A stretch of 39,771 nucleotides of DNA from Bacteroidota bacterium (GTDB lineage: Bacteria > Bacteroidota > Bacteroidia > JACPRZ01), in NCBI GenBank assembly GCA_016193485.1, contig JACPRZ010000006.1, forward strand, positions 1 to 39,771. The letters are read 5' to 3'. The notes beneath the pieces were generated by a model. The model had not been told where the DNA came from. It did no database searches and saw only the letters and a program-made list of their open reading frames with translations. The translations under genes and the position numbers were made by a program. Below, piece after piece: positions 1 to 9,678 of the stretch; position 1 is the stretch's first letter; every line of letters starts with the position of its first letter.

Positions 1-3000
1 GTCGGTACCGGTAGCATCTGCCATCAATGGACAGTTCATCTTCTGTGAGGACACCCTCTATTTCCCTTATTCCCTTATCTCCCTTCCCGGTTCAACTATT
101 ACATGGTTCCTCAATGGCGATACCATCTCTTCCGGTGTGGATAATGATACTATCTTCCTGGTGTGGGACAGTGCCGGAATTTTTTCCCTGCAGACCTACG
201 AAATTACCGTCAACGGTTGCGTGGATTCGCTCTATGATACCGTTACGGTTTATAAGACACCCAATACTTCTGCCATTTCTGGCGATACTTCTATCTGCTT
301 CTATCCGTCCGATTCACAACTTTATTTTGTCAATGGTTTACCCGGTTCAACCTACCAGTGGATTATCACGGGCGGTTCAGTGATAAGCACCCCCCCTGGT
401 GATGATTCAGTAATTGTCATATGGGATTCCGTTGGAGCATGGAATATCACTGTTATTGAAACATCCGTTGATTCTTGTATAGGTGCGCCTGTTATCCTCA
501 ACGGCAATACATGGCAGGTACCTGTGGCTTCTTCCATCAATGGGCAGTTCATCTTCTGTGAGGATTCCCTTTATTTCCCATATACCCTTATCTCCCTTCC
601 CGGTTCAACTATTACATGGTTCCTCAATGGCGATACCATCTCTTCCGGTGTGGATAATGATACTATCTTCTTCGTTTGGGACAGTGCAGGAATTTTTGCT
701 TTGCAGACATACGAAATTACCGTTAACGGGTGCGTGGATTCTCTCTATGATACGGTCACTGTTTACAAGACACCCAATACTTCTGCTATCTCTGGCGATA
801 CTTCCATCTGCTTCTATCCATCCGATTCACAACTTTATTTTGTATCGGGTCTTCCCGGTTCCACTTATCAATGGATTGTTACGGGTGGTTCTGTCGTAAG
901 CGCCCCCCCTGATGATGATTCCGTTATTGTTGTATGGGATTCCGTTGGAGCATGGAATATCACTGTTATTGAAACATCCGTTGATTCGTGCGTAGGTGCA
1001 CCTGTTACACTCAACGGTAATACCTGGCAGGTACCTGTGGCTCCTGCCATCAACGGGCAGTTCATCTTCTGTGAGGACACTCCCTATTTCCCATATACTC
1101 TTATCTCCCTCTCCGGCTCCACTATCACTTGGTTCCTCAATGGCGATACCATCTCTTCCGGTGTGGATAATGATACTATCTTCCTGGTTTGGGACAGTGC
1201 CGGTGTTTTCTTACTTCAATCTCTTGAAATCACAATCAATAACTGCACCGATACGCTTTCAGCAACTGTCAATGTATTTAACACACCGGATGCATCAACA
1301 ATTTCAGGAGATACTTCAATATGTTTTTATCAGGGAGCATCATATCTTTATTATTTGAACGGTTTGCCATGGTCCACCTACCAGTGGAATGTGACCGGTG
1401 GTTCAATAGTCAGTTTACCTCAGGATGCCGACAGTGTTTGGATTATTTGGGATACAATCGGGTCATGGAACATCACGCTTATTGAAACATCTGTTGATGC
1501 ATGCATAGGTGATACTCTCTTTCTCAGCGGCAATACATGGTCGGTACCGGTAGCATCTGCCATCAATGGACAGTTCATCTTCTGTGAGGACACCCTCTAT
1601 TTCCCTTATTCCCTTATCTCCCTTCCCGGTTCAACTATTACATGGTTCCTCAATGGCGATACCATATCATCAGGTGTGGACAATGATACCATCTCCTTTG
1701 TGTGGGACAGCGCGGGAATATTTATAATCAGTGTCACTGAAATCACGGTAAACAGTTGCAGTGATTCATTATCGGATACCGTGGTTGTTACCGATGTTCC
1801 CGAAAAACTTCCCATTTATGGCGACACGGTTATTTGCTTCATACCCGGTGATTCCTTCCTTTATTATATAAACGGTTTCCAGGGGTCAACATATCAATGG
1901 ATCGTTACAAACGGAGTAATTGTCAGCGCCCCGCTTAATAATGATTCGGTAATAATTACCTGGGATACGCTTGGTTCCGGAACAATATTAGTTATTGAGA
2001 CATCTGCGAGCAATTGCACCGGTGATACGAACCTGCTGAATGTTTCAATCAATGAGATCCCTTCTGCCGATTCAATAGGAGATGATTTTGAACTCTGCCA
2101 GTTCAGTAAAAGTGAAACTTATTCATTGAACGGATTACCCGGTTCATATTACCTATGGAATATTCCGGGGGGGTTTAACATTGTTGATGACAGTTCGTCC
2201 CAGGTAACGGTTGACTGGGACAGTTCCGGTCAATTCATTATCACCGTTCTTGAAGTAAGCAGTGCCGGCTGCATCAGTGATACGATTGATTCGCTGGTTA
2301 TTGTTCACCCTGCACCGCAGACATCTCCTATCAACGGTGCATTGGCTGTTTGTCCGCCATATAATTTCAATGAGATGTATTATGTAACCGGTTTTGACAG
2401 TTCTCTTTTTACCTGGAGCGTCACAGGGGGGGTAATTGTGAGCGGGCAGGGAAATGATACGGTTTATGTGAATTGGGATACAACAGGTGCGGGAATCATC
2501 AGCGTTATAGAAACAACAAAGGATTCATGCACTTCGGGACAAGTTACTGCCCTGAACATCATCCTTGACTCACCGGTACTGCCACTTAATGTTGTTACGG
2601 ATAAATTTGATAATGACCGGGTGATTGATCTTAACTGGGAAATGATCAACAACGGAGGTTTTTCCGACAGTTTATCGGTTTTCAGAAGAATCCATTTCCC
2701 TGTTGCCGGGTGGGATTCTGTCACTCGCGTTCTTTCTGCTGACGGATTATTTACCGACATCAATGTTGAGACCCATTATTATTCCTATGAATATAAACTG
2801 CAAAGCAAGAATGCATGTGACAGAAACATTTCATCCCTTGTCCATAACTCGATACTGCTTGGTGCGTCCAACAATGAATCTGAAAAAACAATCTCTCTGG
2901 TCTGGAATCATTATTATGGCTGGCAGAGTGGCGTTGACCGCTATGAATTATGGCGCAAACTGGATAATGAAGCGGATTATTCCTATTACAGGAATATGAA

Positions 3001-3298
3001 TCTGGATACAGCGGCTGTTCTTGAAGACGGAAAAGCGGGGTTCCTGCATTGCTTCAGGATTGTCGCTTATCAGGGTGGCGGTTCATGGCTATCCTGGTCC
3101 AATGACACTTGCGTAACATTCCAGCACCAGATTGTCATTCCTACCGCCATCTCACCTGACGGCAACGGATTCAATGATGTATGGAAGATTGATGATATTG
3201 ACATGTATCCAAATTGCGATATTGAAATTTACAATCGCTGGGGAGAGAAAATTGAAGTGATTAGAGGAAATATGACAATAATAAGGAATGTAAAGTGA
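1..3298 (+). CDS. Giant repeat surface protein, 5'-truncated by the window, shortened T9SS type B C-terminal domain
   Basis: The reading frame is already open at base 2 and runs to a stop at 3296-3298; the first ATG in frame (137) is internal to a repeat, so the real start lies upstream. The protein is built from Ig/PKD-like beta-sandwich repeats of about 85 residues with recurring FCED, LPGSTITWFLNGDT, VWDSAG and CFYPSDS motifs. They pair into a 171-residue (513-nt) super-repeat. After about 2050 the repeats diverge, then comes a Fn3-like part, and then a gliding-motility/CHU_C type B sorting domain (IPTAISPDGNGFNDVW and YNRWGEKI). That domain normally continues another 30-40 residues through a WDG-like motif; here it ends in an unrelated tail. 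It is presumably an exported, cell-surface adhesin-like protein. A PorP/SprF gene lies nearby, as is usual for type B cargo. Ligand unknown. Confidence 0.85.
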   Translation, partial: SVPVASAINGQFIFCEDTLYFPYSLISLPGSTITWFLNGDTISSGVDNDTIFLVWDSAGIFSLQTYEITVNGCVDSLYDTVTVYKTPNTSAISGDTSICFYPSDSQLYFVNGLPGSTYQWIITGGSVISTPPGDDSVIVIWDSVGAWNITVIETSVDSCIGAPVILNGNTWQVPVASSINGQFIFCEDSLYFPYTLISLPGSTITWFLNGDTISSGVDNDTIFFVWDSAGIFALQTYEITVNGCVDSLYDTVTVYKTPNTSAISGDTSICFYPSDSQLYFVSGLPGSTYQWIVTGGSVVSAPPDDDSVIVVWDSVGAWNITVIETSVDSCVGAPVTLNGNTWQVPVAPAINGQFIFCEDTPYFPYTLISLSGSTITWFLNGDTISSGVDNDTIFLVWDSAGVFLLQSLEITINNCTDTLSATVNVFNTPDASTISGDTSICFYQGASYLYYLNGLPWSTYQWNVTGGSIVSLPQDADSVWIIWDTIGSWNITLIETSVDACIGDTLFLSGNTWSVPVASAINGQFIFCEDTLYFPYSLISLPGSTITWFLNGDTISSGVDNDTISFVWDSAGIFIISVTEITVNSCSDSLSDTVVVTDVPEKLPIYGDTVICFIPGDSFLYYINGFQGSTYQWIVTNGVIVSAPLNNDSVIITWDTLGSGTILVIETSASNCTGDTNLLNVSINEIPSADSIGDDFELCQFSKSETYSLNGLPGSYYLWNIPGGFNIVDDSSSQVTVDWDSSGQFIITVLEVSSAGCISDTIDSLVIVHPAPQTSPINGALAVCPPYNFNEMYYVTGFDSSLFTWSVTGGVIVSGQGNDTVYVNWDTTGAGIISVIETTKDSCTSGQVTALNIILDSPVLPLNVVTDKFDNDRVIDLNWEMINNGGFSDSLSVFRRIHFPVAGWDSVTRVLSADGLFTDINVETHYYSYEYKLQSKNACDRNISSLVHNSILLGASNNESEKTISLVWNHYYGWQSGVDRYELWRKLDNEADYSYYRNMNLDTAAVLEDGKAGFLHCFRIVAYQGGGSWLSWSNDTCVTFQHQIVIPTAISPDGNGFNDVWKIDDIDMYPNCDIEIYNRWGEKIEVIRGNMTIIRNVK
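22..2073 (+). repeat. Four tandem 513-bp coding repeats
   Basis: The CATCAA anchor of the repeat recurs at 22, 535, 1048 and 1561, exactly 513 nt (171 codons) apart. The first ~124 bases of the window are identical to bases ~1540-1663, although the two intervening copies differ at several sites. This suggests recent unequal exchange or gene conversion. The copy starting at 1561 degrades in its second half. Confidence 0.9.
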
Positions 3299-3381
3299 AG
3301 AGTGGAGAGTACTCTCATACTTAACTCATGTTACGCAGGGATTTAATAATACAGAAGATTGTATATATTATAGTTCAAATA

Positions 3382-3457
3382 TTTCCCGCAAATGACGCAG
3401 ATATTCGCAGAAAGAAAATTATCGTATCTGCTATTATCAGCGAAATCAGCGGGAAAA
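3382..3457. repeat. Intergenic inverted-repeat element with TTTCCCGC/GCGGGAAA ends
   Basis: Starts TTTCCCGCAAATGACGCAG and ends GCGAAATCAGCGGGAAAA, so the ends are inverted copies. The interior carries CGCAGATATTCGCAGA-type sequence. A relative lies at 27166-27273. It fills most of the gap between the adhesin stop and the lipoprotein start. Confidence 0.7.
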
Positions 3458-3486
3458 TAACCTTTACATAATAGCTGTTAATTAAA

Positions 3487-4155
3487 ATGAATAAAAAGAT
3501 TATTATTCCATTACTGACGCTATTGTTAAGTGGATGTTCAAAAGAAAATTTCGAAAAAAAGGATTTATGTGAAAGTCCACTGTGTCAACAGTACTATAAT
3601 GCCTGGAAAAATATTTTTTTACATAGAAATGTCATGACTGAAAGTTATTTTACAAACCATATATTCCCCTACAGAACTGAAATACAAACATGGAATTCCG
3701 GAGAATCTTTCAATATATCATATCAGGTCAATATTGACTGGATGTTATGCAATTTGCATGATCAATTTATCGTCAGAATTGATTCATCTGAAACAACGTT
3801 TCCAGCCCTTACTGTGACAAGGGGAAATTATCTGTCGGAGGAAGAAATAAATCAGGTATTGTTTGCTTTTGCATTTAATTCATCAATGAATGTAATTGCA
3901 CCCATTGAGCAATTGAAATATGCTTCAAAGAGGGACGCTTTGAAAGAGATGCGGGATAGAGCCGGAAATAGCAGATTAAAGTTTACCGGTTACAGATATT
4001 TAGATAACGGACCTCTTTTCATATCAAACGGCCATCCATACATGAACGGATATGGCACTTTGAATAAAAATGAAAACAGGTGCATTTATGGCGCTATCGA
4101 TTTAGTCACAGGTGATTGTGAAATCAATGAAGGTGTTTGCGTGATAATAGATTAA
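3487..4155 (+). CDS. Hypothetical lipoprotein
   Basis: The 222-aa product begins with a lysine-containing n-region, a short hydrophobic stretch and the lipobox LLSGC (Cys17), so it is predicted to be a lipoprotein anchored by signal peptidase II processing. I do not recognise the rest: a soluble alpha/beta-looking domain with cysteine pairs near the N terminus (CESPLC) and the C terminus (GDCEINEGVC). It lies between the giant adhesin and the PorP/SprF-like gene on the same strand, with 188 nt of repeat-rich DNA upstream and about 48 nt to the next gene, so it could be a minor envelope partner of either. No function can be assigned. Confidence 0.7.
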   Translation: MNKKIIIPLLTLLLSGCSKENFEKKDLCESPLCQQYYNAWKNIFLHRNVMTESYFTNHIFPYRTEIQTWNSGESFNISYQVNIDWMLCNLHDQFIVRIDSSETTFPALTVTRGNYLSEEEINQVLFAFAFNSSMNVIAPIEQLKYASKRDALKEMRDRAGNSRLKFTGYRYLDNGPLFISNGHPYMNGYGTLNKNENRCIYGAIDLVTGDCEINEGVCVIID

Positions 4156-4203
4156 TTAGTAAAACCGATACCATGCAAAATAATATTTCTTTTTGAATTG
4201 AAA

Positions 4204-5208
4204 ATGAAAAACTTTTCTATTATAGCACATCTAAGGGCAATTGGAATTTTGAAATTTATATTTTACATTTTAACATTTACATTTTGTATTTTACATTTAT
4301 TTTCATTTGTCTGTGCCCAGCAACTTCCCCTTTACACCCAGTACTCCCTCAACGATTACCTTCACAACCCGGCAATAGCGGGCAGCAGGGATTATGCGGA
4401 TCTGAAACTAAACGGCAGGTACCAGTGGGCGGGGTTCACAGGTGCGCCACAAACGGTCATCCTCTCCTGCAATACGCCATGGAAATCGGAAAATGTTGGC
4501 GTGGGGGGGGTGTTGTACAATGACCGCACGGGACCCACTTCGCGAACAGGTGTCGGTGGAAGTTATGCCTATCATCTCCGCATTACGGAAAGCGCAAAAC
4601 TCTCCATGGGGCTTGCGCTCGGCATCATGCAGTACCGCATTGACTATTCCAAACTCACCTGGGCCGATGAAGGCGAACCGGGAATAAGCGCAAGTATTGA
4701 ATCCTCAATGGTTCCTGACGGCAGTTTCGGATTCTACTGGTACGCTCCCGATTATTTTGTCGGCCTTTCGTCTTACCATATTTTCCACAATCGCCTTAAA
4801 GACCGCGTATTTGATCCGCAGTATAGTTACGGTTACCTTGTGAATCACTTTTTCATTATGGGGGGCTACAAATACCGCGCAAACGAAAAAACCGATATTG
4901 TACCCGTTCTTCTGCTGAAAAGCGTAAAACCGGTGCCGGTGCAGGTTGATTTCAGCGTAAGAAGTATTTATGAGGATAAGTATTGGCTGGGTGTTTCATT
5001 CCGCACCCAGGATGCTTTTTCACTTCTTGCCGGGATCAATATAAATGACAAATTCAGTTTCGGTTACTCTTATGATATCACAATTTCAGGGTTAAAAAAA
5101 TACAGTTCCGGTTCGCATGAGGTGATGATGTCGTACCGCTTTAATGCGCCAAAGAGGGTGGAAAACACTGAAGAAGAAACTAATGATCCGTTCAGCCCGC
5201 TATTTTGA
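4204..5208 (+). CDS. PorP/SprF-family T9SS outer-membrane protein
   Basis: About 334 aa from the ATG at 4204; an in-frame TTG two codons upstream is a less likely start. A hydrophobic signal peptide ends at VCAQ, followed by the family signature QLPLYTQYSLNDYLHNPAIAG. Alternating hydrophobic strands follow (GVGGVLYNDRTGP, GVGGSYAYHL, FSFGYSYDI), typical of the PorP/SprF beta-barrel family. In Flavobacterium, SprF-type proteins are needed to place type B cargo such as SprB on the surface. The position two genes downstream of a type B domain adhesin fits that pairing. The run of eight G at 4503-4510 encodes part of the Gly-Gly in VGGVLY. Confidence 0.9.
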   Translation: MKNFSIIAHLRAIGILKFIFYILTFTFCILHLFSFVCAQQLPLYTQYSLNDYLHNPAIAGSRDYADLKLNGRYQWAGFTGAPQTVILSCNTPWKSENVGVGGVLYNDRTGPTSRTGVGGSYAYHLRITESAKLSMGLALGIMQYRIDYSKLTWADEGEPGISASIESSMVPDGSFGFYWYAPDYFVGLSSYHIFHNRLKDRVFDPQYSYGYLVNHFFIMGGYKYRANEKTDIVPVLLLKSVKPVPVQVDFSVRSIYEDKYWLGVSFRTQDAFSLLAGININDKFSFGYSYDITISGLKKYSSGSHEVMMSYRFNAPKRVENTEEETNDPFSPLF

Positions 5209-5277
5209 TTTTTTTGACTGGTACATTTTCCTTCCCATGCAACCTTTTCTACCTCAACTTCATCTTTATTAACGGTA

Positions 5278-5823
5278 ATGAATCCCTCGCCCGGGCAGGA
5301 AATTGTAGCCGCCTGTATAGCAGGTGATGTCCTTGCACAAAAGAAATTGTACGGGGAATATTCAAAAAAAATGATAGGTGTATGTATGCGATATACCGGT
5401 AACCGCGAAGAAGCGGAAGATGTTTTCCAGGAAGGATGGGTGAGGGTTTTTAATAATCTTAAAAATTTCAGGTGGGAGGGCTCGCTGGAAGGATGGATAA
5501 GAAAAATAATGGTAAACTCGGCTCTTGAATACATACGGAAGAAAAAAAAGAATATCGTTTATATGGATACTAGCGGAATCCGTGAAGAATTTCATCCCGA
5601 AGCGCCTGAAATTTCCGCTCATATTTCGGTAAAAGAACTTATATCTATGGTAAACCGCCTCCCCGAAGGATACCGGATGGTCTTTAACCTTTTTGCCGTT
5701 GAAGGTTATTCCCATGAGGAGATTGCCGGGATGCTCGGTATTTCAGAAGGAACATCAAAATCGCAGTATTCAAGGGCCAGGGTGCAGTTGCAGAAGATGG
5801 TGCAGAGGGAGATAGGGGTGTAG
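5278..5823 (+). CDS. ECF-type RNA polymerase sigma-70 factor
   Basis: The 181-aa protein has a sigma region 2 (residues ~20-90, with GNREEAEDVFQEGWVRVFNN and WEGSLEGWIRKIMVN) and a region 4 helix-turn-helix (~120-175, with GYSHEEIAGMLGISEGTSKS). The length and spacing match Bacteroidota ECF factors. It is followed 53 nt downstream by a gene with a single N-terminal membrane segment that probably sequesters it, forming a sigma/anti-sigma pair. Its regulon cannot be read here; neighbouring T9SS and surface genes are possible targets. Confidence 0.93.
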   Translation: MNPSPGQEIVAACIAGDVLAQKKLYGEYSKKMIGVCMRYTGNREEAEDVFQEGWVRVFNNLKNFRWEGSLEGWIRKIMVNSALEYIRKKKKNIVYMDTSGIREEFHPEAPEISAHISVKELISMVNRLPEGYRMVFNLFAVEGYSHEEIAGMLGISEGTSKSQYSRARVQLQKMVQREIGV

Positions 5824-5876
5824 GAAAATAAAGATAAAAGGTAAAAAATAAGTATCCGAATCTGAAAATAATTTTG

Positions 5877-7385
5877 ATGTCAACAGATAAAGACCATATT
5901 AAAGATATCTTTCGCTCAGGCCTTTATGATTATGAAAGCGATATAAGTGAATCTCTTTGGGAAAAAATTGTAAGCCGGATAAACAGAAAAAAGAAACGCG
6001 CACTCTGGTACTGGGCGGCAGCGGCATCGCTTACCGGGATAATTATTGCGGTGATTTTATTGTTCAATAATCCGGAACCGGTTCAACGACAGGCCGCTGA
6101 GAAGCAAATTACAACTAAGGAAGTTCCGGCCCCGCCCAATGAATTTAAAAAAGACAATGTTGAAAATCCGGAAATGCCGGATAATAAAAATGAAAATTCA
6201 ACAGGCAGTAATATTCTGAAACCTGAAATACCTGAGAAACCGGTGCTGGTACAACAGCATGAAAACGCAGTCCCTACAAATAATTTAAATAAGGATGTTC
6301 CGGTAAATAAAATACCCGAAATCAAATCAGAAATTCCTTCTATTCTGGCAACGGTTCAAAATCCAGAACAAATTACCGGCATTGTTCAGGATAATGAAAA
6401 TCCAAAATTATCATCAGCACAGGAAAATAATCCTTCTGTTCCCTCTGCTGAATCACGCGTACTCCCGGAATCTCTCCCGATTCAGTTACCATTCCTTTCT
6501 TCCTCTGTTACTCCTCAATCCCTCATGCCGGTTCCATCAGCAATTCCTGCGGAAACCGGTTTTGTACCCTCCATTCCAAATCAAAAATTATTATGGTCGC
6601 TTGATGCCGCTGGCGGTACATTCATAACAGATGCCGAGCCCCTTAATGAAATTAATTTAATTCCGGGTCCTGACCTTATTACTATTATTCAGAAGATTGA
6701 TACAACCGGGTATAACACTTCAACTCAGATTACATGGACGGAAACAACTCAGAAGACATCCATCGGGTATATTCCCGTTTCAATTGCATCGGTCCAGACA
6801 GATACAACATGGGTAACCCAATCTTCCACCGAAACACTCAGAACTCCTACTACCATTACCGAAACAGCAGGTAAAATTGAATATTCTCCGCCCGTCATTG
6901 CAGGAGTATCCTTCACAGTCACCTTATCAAAAAAATTGGAAGCCGCTGCGGGATTATCTTATGGAATGTATAAAGCAAAACAGGATTTTCTATATTCTGA
7001 CGGAAAATCAAAACATCTTGAAAATTCCCTGAATTATATTATTATTCCGGTGGAAATTTTATTCTTCCCTCTCTCATGTAAAAACGTCCGCGTTTATCTT
7101 TTTGCAGGTCCTTCATTTGAATTTAATCTATCGGATAAATCCACCATAACAGCATCAGACCCGGCATCTTCAACCGGTATTACAACTGTAAAAAATCCAG
7201 CAGGCGGATACGGAATAAACATCCGTGAAGGCGGTGGCGTTGAATACAGGTTTTCAAAAAATACCCGCCTCTACCTGCAGGGCGGTTATTCATCCTTTAT
7301 CAAAAAAGATAATCATCCATATAATCCGTCAAAGTACAGAAAAGGAATTCCATCAGTACAAACCGGTATAAGAATTAATTTTTAA
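5877..7385 (+). CDS. Membrane-anchored anti-sigma-like protein with C-terminal outer-membrane-type beta-barrel domain
   Basis: About 502 aa from the ATG at 5877. Residues ~1-40 form a short cytoplasmic segment (DIFRSGLYDYESDISESLWEKI) seen in Bacteroidota proteins encoded next to ECF sigma factors. One transmembrane helix follows (~45-65, WYWAAAASLTGIIIAVILLF), then a long Pro/Glu/Asn/Lys-rich low-complexity linker (~70-230). The C-terminal ~150 residues resemble a small porin-like barrel (GVSFTVTLSKKLEAAAGLSYG, YLFAGPSFEFNLS, YLQGGYSSF, ending GIRINF). Family knowledge suggests it restrains the upstream sigma factor; a barrel and an inner-membrane anchor in one chain is an odd architecture that recurs in this phylum. 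Confidence 0.75.
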   Translation: MSTDKDHIKDIFRSGLYDYESDISESLWEKIVSRINRKKKRALWYWAAAASLTGIIIAVILLFNNPEPVQRQAAEKQITTKEVPAPPNEFKKDNVENPEMPDNKNENSTGSNILKPEIPEKPVLVQQHENAVPTNNLNKDVPVNKIPEIKSEIPSILATVQNPEQITGIVQDNENPKLSSAQENNPSVPSAESRVLPESLPIQLPFLSSSVTPQSLMPVPSAIPAETGFVPSIPNQKLLWSLDAAGGTFITDAEPLNEINLIPGPDLITIIQKIDTTGYNTSTQITWTETTQKTSIGYIPVSIASVQTDTTWVTQSSTETLRTPTTITETAGKIEYSPPVIAGVSFTVTLSKKLEAAAGLSYGMYKAKQDFLYSDGKSKHLENSLNYIIIPVEILFFPLSCKNVRVYLFAGPSFEFNLSDKSTITASDPASSTGITTVKNPAGGYGINIREGGGVEYRFSKNTRLYLQGGYSSFIKKDNHPYNPSKYRKGIPSVQTGIRINF

Positions 7386-7467
7386 TTTTGTTAACTTTTC
7401 ATCCGTTAACGTGATTTCCCAATATCCTAATTTCTTAATTTCCTAATATCTTTAAACATCCAATTCA

Positions 7468-9576
7468 ATGAAAACAAATTCGTACCTTACAACAACATCC
7501 TTACTAAAAGGATTATTCACCGGAATTTTCACCATAACCGCAATCTCCGGTGTGAATGCACAGGGTAATACCAACTGTATTGACCCTAATCAAATTGATT
7601 CAAATGTAGTATGCCCAATGCTATATGCGCCTGTTTGCGGATGTGATGGAATCACGTACGATAATCACTGCTTCGCTACTAACTATGGAGGAGTAACCTC
7701 ATATACCCAGGGTCCCTGCAATACAACGGGCACCTGCCAGGCGAATTTTTCGTGGTCTGAAAATAATATGTATGCCGGTATCGGAACCATGATTGATTTT
7801 ACAGATATATCCTCCGGAAATCCTACCATGTGGGCATGGGATTTCGGGGACGGCTATTCGGCTACCGGGCAGAATCCTTCGCATGTTTATTACCAGACAG
7901 GCGCTTACCAGGTTTGCCTTTCCATAGGTGATACCGGAACATCCTGTTATGACCAGTATTGCGCAACGGTTTATGTGGGCCAGAATAATATGCAATGCTA
8001 TGCTTACTTCACCTATACAACAACGGACTCCACAGGAATAACTTTCCAGTTTAATGATCTTTCCTCCGGAAGCATCATGCAGTGGCATTGGGATTTCGGT
8101 GACGGATCAAATGCCTTCGGTCAAAATCAAACACATACATTTTCGCAAAGCGGTATGTATACCGTATGCCTTACTATTTACGACAGCATGCAGACATGTT
8201 CCAATACGTATTGTGAAGAAATTTGGATCGGAGGTAATGGAACAACCTCCTGCTACGCTTCCTTTTACTGGTATGAAGGCCAGGGAAATCCCAACTGCAT
8301 CATTTTTTCGGATGCATCATGGGGTAATGCAAATTCATGGTACTGGGATTTCGGTGACGGCAACAGTTCAACTTCACAGAGCCCGGTTCACCACTTTGAT
8401 TCTGCAGGAATTTATACCGTATGCCTGACCATTACGGATAGTTCCGCTAATTGCACAGGGTCTTATTGCGAGGATGTATGGGTTGGCGGTAATGTTACTA
8501 CAGGTTGTTATGCTTACTTCTACTATTATTCAAATTATCCGGATACAAGCCACGGCATTTACTTTGTGGATGCCTCTTATTCCGATGATTCCGTAATGGG
8601 ATGGCAATGGGACTTTGGCGATGGAACGGTCAGCAGCGACCAGAATCCTTACCATGAATTCCCGATGGCAGGATATTACTATGTATGTCTTACACTGGTG
8701 ACCGATTCAAATTCACTCTGCACTTCTTCATACTGCGAGTATATTTATATCGGGCCTGTGAATAATTGCGGTGCCTATTTTGAACATCATCCCGATACTG
8801 CAGGGCTCGGTGTTACTTTCATTGACCAGTCAACCGGAACTCCAACCAACTGGTACTGGGATTTTGGCGATGGTAACGGTTCTACAAATCAGGATCCTCA
8901 TCATGTTTATGCCGATTCGGGCATTTACACCGTTTGCCTGACTATTTACGATTCACTTTCAATGAACAACAATGGCAGTAACATTGGAGGGTGTTACAGT
9001 TCCTACTGCGCTATAGTATTTGCCGGCTGCACCGATTCAATCCTGATGCTGCCTTTCCCGCAGATTCTGGTTGACTCTTCCGGTACAGGTAATGTGATTG
9101 GCGTTGGATTCAACAACGGCCAGCAGATGAATGTAACCTGGGTTTTCGCTGACTCATCCATTTCAAATACCAACCCGCAGTTCATGTTTGATTCAACCGG
9201 CAATTATCCCATTTGTGTCACATACCAGATGGGTAATGGCTGCATGTATACATGGTGCGATACGGTATATGTGATGAAAACCAATACGGGTATTTCAAAA
9301 TCCGAAATCCGAAATCATAAATCCGAAATAACTGTCTATCCTAATCCTGTTTCGGGTAACGCCACAATTGAGTTCAACCTCAATAAAGCGGCAAAAGTTG
9401 ATGTCGGTGTTTTCAATATGGCAGGTGAAAGAATTACCTCAATTGTAAATGAAAACCTGAAACCCGAAAAGCACTCTTACCGGTGGAATGCTGAAGGAAC
9501 CGGCAGCGGCATCTACTTTATCCGGATGAATTCAGATGAAGGAAGCAGGCAGTTGAGGGTGGCAGTGGTGAAATAA
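7468..9576 (+). CDS. Secreted T9SS protein: Kazal domain, five PKD domains, type A sorting domain
   Basis: The 702-aa protein has a signal peptide (residues 1-31, ending VNAQ). A Kazal-type protease-inhibitor fold follows (~37-84; six Cys, with VCPMLYAPVCGCDGITYDNHC). Next are five PKD domains, each marked by a WxWDFGDG motif (WAWDFGDG, WHWDFGDG, WYWDFGDG, WQWDFGDG, WYWDFGDG). A T9SS type A sorting domain closes it (~620-702; VYPNPVSGNATIEF ... GSGIYFIRM). The protein should be exported across the outer membrane and surface-attached or released. The Kazal domain suggests inhibition of a serine protease, but no target is evident. It is the last gene before a terminator and converges with the next gene. 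Confidence 0.92.
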   Translation: MKTNSYLTTTSLLKGLFTGIFTITAISGVNAQGNTNCIDPNQIDSNVVCPMLYAPVCGCDGITYDNHCFATNYGGVTSYTQGPCNTTGTCQANFSWSENNMYAGIGTMIDFTDISSGNPTMWAWDFGDGYSATGQNPSHVYYQTGAYQVCLSIGDTGTSCYDQYCATVYVGQNNMQCYAYFTYTTTDSTGITFQFNDLSSGSIMQWHWDFGDGSNAFGQNQTHTFSQSGMYTVCLTIYDSMQTCSNTYCEEIWIGGNGTTSCYASFYWYEGQGNPNCIIFSDASWGNANSWYWDFGDGNSSTSQSPVHHFDSAGIYTVCLTITDSSANCTGSYCEDVWVGGNVTTGCYAYFYYYSNYPDTSHGIYFVDASYSDDSVMGWQWDFGDGTVSSDQNPYHEFPMAGYYYVCLTLVTDSNSLCTSSYCEYIYIGPVNNCGAYFEHHPDTAGLGVTFIDQSTGTPTNWYWDFGDGNGSTNQDPHHVYADSGIYTVCLTIYDSLSMNNNGSNIGGCYSSYCAIVFAGCTDSILMLPFPQILVDSSGTGNVIGVGFNNGQQMNVTWVFADSSISNTNPQFMFDSTGNYPICVTYQMGNGCMYTWCDTVYVMKTNTGISKSEIRNHKSEITVYPNPVSGNATIEFNLNKAAKVDVGVFNMAGERITSIVNENLKPEKHSYRWNAEGTGSGIYFIRMNSDEGSRQLRVAVVK

Positions 9577-9603
9577 TTGCCCTCTACTTTGAGTCACTGA
9601 CCA

Positions 9604-9651
9604 AACCGCCACTGATCAAACCCGGTAAAGGGGAAGCAGTGGCGGTTTTTT
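9604..9651 (+). terminator. Intrinsic terminator between convergent genes
   Basis: An 11-bp perfect stem, AACCGCCACTG (9604-9614) pairing with CAGTGGCGGTT (9637-9647), is followed by a T run to 9651. It lies 28 nt after the stop at 9576 and just before the 3' end of the convergent gene at 9679. The stem is symmetric but the T run favours the + strand. Confidence 0.85.
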
Positions 9652-9678
9652 GTTGCCATAATTATCCGGTTTGCCTTT

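Noticed and set aside
137..139. ATG at 137 as the start of the adhesin gene
   Set aside because: The frame is open and repeat-coding from base 2, identical in sequence to the internal repeat at 1540 on; the ATG codes for an internal methionine-like position inside a repeat unit.
22..2073. CRISPR array or intergenic tandem array
   Set aside because: The repeats are 513 nt with no spacers and lie in one long open frame encoding domain repeats.
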